Source of the DNA: Phycisphaerae bacterium
GTDB taxonomy: Bacteria; Planctomycetota; Phycisphaerae; UBA1845; Fen-1342
DNA length: 51,052 nucleotides
Assembly: GCA_030612705.1 (NCBI GenBank)
Contig: JAUWNI010000011.1
Span: 1-51,052, forward strand
Direction of reading: 5' to 3'
Below are positions 49,002 through 51,052 of the stretch, piece by piece. Both the position numbers and the translations under genes were made by a program. The stretch's first letter is position 1, and each line of letters opens with the position of its first letter. The notes under the pieces are model-generated. The model was not told the origin of the DNA, did not search any database, and saw only the letters and a program-made list of their open reading frames with translations.

Positions 49002-50219
49002 ATGCAGACACACTCAACCCAGACATCTGATCCTCGCGACGCCCTCGATCGATTCCTCGCCGACAATCCCGAGCTGGAACAGCTCTCCGCACGGCTAGCG
49101 CGCTTCAACGCCTTTCGTGTGCTTCGCGTGGAGAACGCCGAAATACGACACAGCAACGTTCTTGCGTGGCTGCTCGACCCGATGGGATCCCATGGTCTCG
49201 GACGCACTGTGCTTCGGAGGCTGCTTTCCTCGATCTTGCTCGCGGCTGACGCACCAGTGGATGGCGTCTCGGCTGCCCGCGTGGAACTGATGGAGTTCTC
49301 TGACGTTGAGGTTCGCCGCGAGTGGCAGCACGTTGACCTGCTCGTAATTTCCCATGACAAGCGCGACCGTCTCGTCTTGCTCATAGAGAACAAACTCATG
49401 TCGAGCGAGCATTCGAATCAACTCACGCGATATATAGTCAACGCAAAGGCCGAGTTCCCCGACTACCCGATTCTCCCGGTCTACCTCACGCTGCGCGGCG
49501 ATGATCCGTCTGAGTCGGCGATGGAGGCCGGTTACATTCCGTGGAGTCATGTCCAGCTGCTGCATACGTTGGAATCGATCGTGCAACAGAGACGCGCTCA
49601 ACTCACGCCGGACGTGGCAGCATTCGTAAATGATTACTTGAGCGTCCTCCGAGGTGTCACAATGCAGGATGAGAAACTCGTCGACCTGTGCAAGCGCATC
49701 TACCGCAAGCACCATGAGGCGATCGACTTGATCATGAAACATGGAAAAGTCGACATTTTCACCATGGTTGTCTCCGACGAGTTGGCAAGCCGCAAAGAAT
49801 TTGTGCTGATCGGCAATGCGCCCACGACTTGGTTCATGCCCAAGTCCCTTGTTGGCGTCGTCCCAAAGAGCCACCCCGACGCCTGGGGTGGTTCGCCGAC
49901 GTGCGTTGCGTGTTGGTTCTGGCCAGACAAAGGCAAGAACAATGTACATTTGATATTGGAAGCCGCAAAAATCTACGACGCTGACCTGCGGTTGCGTTTC
50001 ATGTCCGAATTGCGGGACGCGGGATTCAAACTCACAAAAAAGGCATTCGAGCGCGATGCGGTGTATTCAAGGTTCCGGAGATTACATCACACGGCCGATC
50101 TGGACGACGAGGACAGCATACGCGATGCAGTCAAGGCGCTCCTGAAGAAGGCGCAGGGCGACTTCAAGCGGCTCGAACAGGTATGCTCCTCTGTATTCAA
50201 AGCCTCCGCCGCCTCATAG
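49002..50219 (+). CDS. PD-(D/E)XK-superfamily nuclease-like protein
   Basis: A 405-residue protein resembling the PDDEXK_4 group. The N-terminal half carries 'RHSNVLAWLLDPMGSHGLG' (49-67, including His50), WQHVDLLVI (109-116, Asp112) and LLIENKLMSSEHSNQLTRY (126-144, Glu129-x-Lys131 and Gln140), which together form the catalytic D-ExK and Q motif. The C-terminal half (about 220-405) is unassigned. Many such proteins are stand-alone putative nucleases in defence or mobile contexts; DNA cleavage is inferred from the motifs only. The ATG at 49002 overlaps no gene; a TTG at 48999 would add one residue. Confidence 0.75.
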   Translation: MQTHSTQTSDPRDALDRFLADNPELEQLSARLARFNAFRVLRVENAEIRHSNVLAWLLDPMGSHGLGRTVLRRLLSSILLAADAPVDGVSAARVELMEFSDVEVRREWQHVDLLVISHDKRDRLVLLIENKLMSSEHSNQLTRYIVNAKAEFPDYPILPVYLTLRGDDPSESAMEAGYIPWSHVQLLHTLESIVQQRRAQLTPDVAAFVNDYLSVLRGVTMQDEKLVDLCKRIYRKHHEAIDLIMKHGKVDIFTMVVSDELASRKEFVLIGNAPTTWFMPKSLVGVVPKSHPDAWGGSPTCVACWFWPDKGKNNVHLILEAAKIYDADLRLRFMSELRDAGFKLTKKAFERDAVYSRFRRLHHTADLDDEDSIRDAVKALLKKAQGDFKRLEQVCSSVFKASAAS

Positions 50220-50224
50220 TCGCG

Positions 50225-50573
50225 CTGCTGGCCGGGTGCCACTGCTGTGTCCGCCTAAGCGCAGCCGATGGGTCAGCAGTGCCCGCCGCTGGCAGGCGTA
50301 AACACTGCTCGCAGAGCAGTGGCACACGTTGATCGGTGGGTCGGCGGGAGGCTTGCCCTGCCGGTGGTGGCCCTCGCTTGCGCTTCGGGTTCGGATTGGA
50401 GGTCGACTCGGGTGGGCGGTTGGCACCCGGCCCTACAGCCAACCGGTTGAAAACCGGTCCCACAGACGACAATCCCCAATCTCAAATCTCAAATCTCAGA
50501 TCTCAAATCTCAAATCTCAGATCTCAGATCTCAAAACCCCAATCCCCAATCCCCAATCAGCAATCCGCAATCA
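50225..50573. repeat. Palindromes plus aatctcaa/aatcccc minisatellite
   Basis: gtgccactgct (50236-50246) is inverted at 50315-50325 (agcagtggcac). accggttgaaaaccggt (50443-50459) is related to the 47.7 kb repeats. From 50471 to 50573 run eight-base units aatctcaa/aatctcag, about eight times, then ccccaat units. The same aatcccc unit appears inside mqnC. No gene is visible in this gap. Confidence 0.85.
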
Positions 50574-51052
50574 CGGACACTCTGTCCCGTAGACCGCCAG
50601 CAGCGCCGCCAGGTCGGACAGGTCGACGTCGCCGTCACCGTCGATGTCGCCGTCTTCGTAGGCGGCACCGCTGGTGGTGCCGTAGTGGGCGAGCAATTGT
50701 GACAGGTCGGCCAGGTCGATGTCGCCATCGCCGTCGAGGTCGCCGGGGCATGGCGGCGCCATGACTACCGCCCAGATCTCGATGTCGTCGATGTTCCAGC
50801 CGGGGTACGTGGTCGAGCCGTCGGTGGTCCCCATTTTCCAGCGGAGATAGACGGTTGCCTCGCCGTCGGCAACGGCCGAGATGGCAAACGTCATCTGCGT
50901 CCATTCGGTGGCGGCAATAGTGCTGTCCGGATTCTCCCAGAGAGCCGTCCAGTCCGAACCGTTGACGGAGATTTCGACACTAGCATGATCGTACGGCGTG
51001 CGTTCGACGCCCAGCCAACGCTGGAAACGCAACTCGCTCTCGAGCAGGATGC
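50571..51052 (-). CDS. Secreted protein with dockerin-like C-terminus (5' end beyond the window)
   Basis: The frame is open to the right edge, so only the last 160 or so residues are visible and the start is missing. The visible part begins with a beta-sandwich of the adhesin/carbohydrate-binding kind (VEISVNGSDWTALWENPDS, 'MTFAISAVADGEATVYLRWKMG', 'GWNIDDIEIWAV'), as found at the C-terminal side of many secreted proteases and glycosidases. Then comes a two-loop dockerin-like module (GDLDGDGDIDLADLSQLLAHYG and GDIDGDGDVDLSDLAALLAVYG) almost identical to those at 0.3 and 2.3 kb. The catalytic domain, if any, is outside the window. Confidence 0.85.
   Translation of the reverse strand, partial: ILLESELRFQRWLGVERTPYDHASVEISVNGSDWTALWENPDSTIAATEWTQMTFAISAVADGEATVYLRWKMGTTDGSTTYPGWNIDDIEIWAVVMAPPCPGDLDGDGDIDLADLSQLLAHYGTTSGAAYEDGDIDGDGDVDLSDLAALLAVYGTECP

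Noticed and set aside
50225-50573. CRISPR array in the repeated region before the right edge
   Set aside because: Units are 7-8 bases with no spacers of constant length; this is a minisatellite with palindromes.

Overview
The window looks like chromosome from a GC-rich planctomycete, most likely Phycisphaerae-like. The evidence is: secreted proteins ending in a two-repeat Ca-binding dockerin-like module (loops of the DxDxDGDxD type), a DUF1559-like H-x-DG tail, thrombospondin type 3 repeats, menaquinone genes of the futalosine route (mqnA, mqnC), sparse short operons, and very many short palindromic repeats between genes. No rRNA, CRISPR array, integrase or transposase is visible. One tRNA (Thr, anticodon CGT) is present.

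Layout. 1-5 kb: two secreted proteins with dockerin-like tails (a subtilase and a beta-propeller). 5-8.4 kb: a SAM methyltransferase, then a polyferredoxin/tungsten aldehyde oxidoreductase pair. 8.8-12.7 kb: a four-gene corrinoid methyl-transfer locus (MttB-family methyltransferase, MetH reactivation-domain protein, corrinoid protein, homocysteine methyltransferase). It looks like a dismantled methionine synthase whose folate domain is replaced by an MttB-type donor enzyme, and is the best candidate here for an undescribed system. 12.8-18 kb: a thrombospondin-repeat membrane protein and a macroglobulin-like giant. 18.3-21.4 kb: a leftward overlapping operon of HEAT-like lipoprotein, HATPase anti-sigma kinase, STAS protein, MlaE permease and RNase HII-like protein. 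21.6-25 kb: a HAD phosphatase/mutase, a sodium:solute symporter and a DUF1573 protein. 25.4-31.7 kb: a 21-residue membrane microprotein, a TMTC-like TPR glycosyltransferase, a PcrA/UvrD helicase and a GAF-SpoIIE phosphatase. 31.9-38.9 kb: an FG-GAP protein with dockerin-like tail, mqnC-mqnA, a DUF1559-like protein and ElbB.

38.9-40.2 kb is a gene-poor stretch with tRNA-Thr and two candidate small RNAs, each with promoter and terminator-like signals, one promoter being of sigma-54 type. 40.2-47.7 kb: an amidohydrolase, a ROK sugar kinase, a B12-type radical SAM protein coupled to a metallo-beta-lactamase-fold protein, a hypothetical and a sugar-phosphate isomerase. 48-50.2 kb: a Sel1-repeat protein and a PD-(D/E)XK-like nuclease with less GC-biased codon use, perhaps an acquired island. 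The right edge cuts another dockerin-tailed secreted protein.

A recurring theme is short repeats invading genes. The same palindrome is translated in frame inside MqnA and the thrombospondin-repeat protein, a 7-base minisatellite is translated inside MqnC, and several genes take their stop codon from a repeat. Calls rest on reading motifs by eye; no database search was possible.
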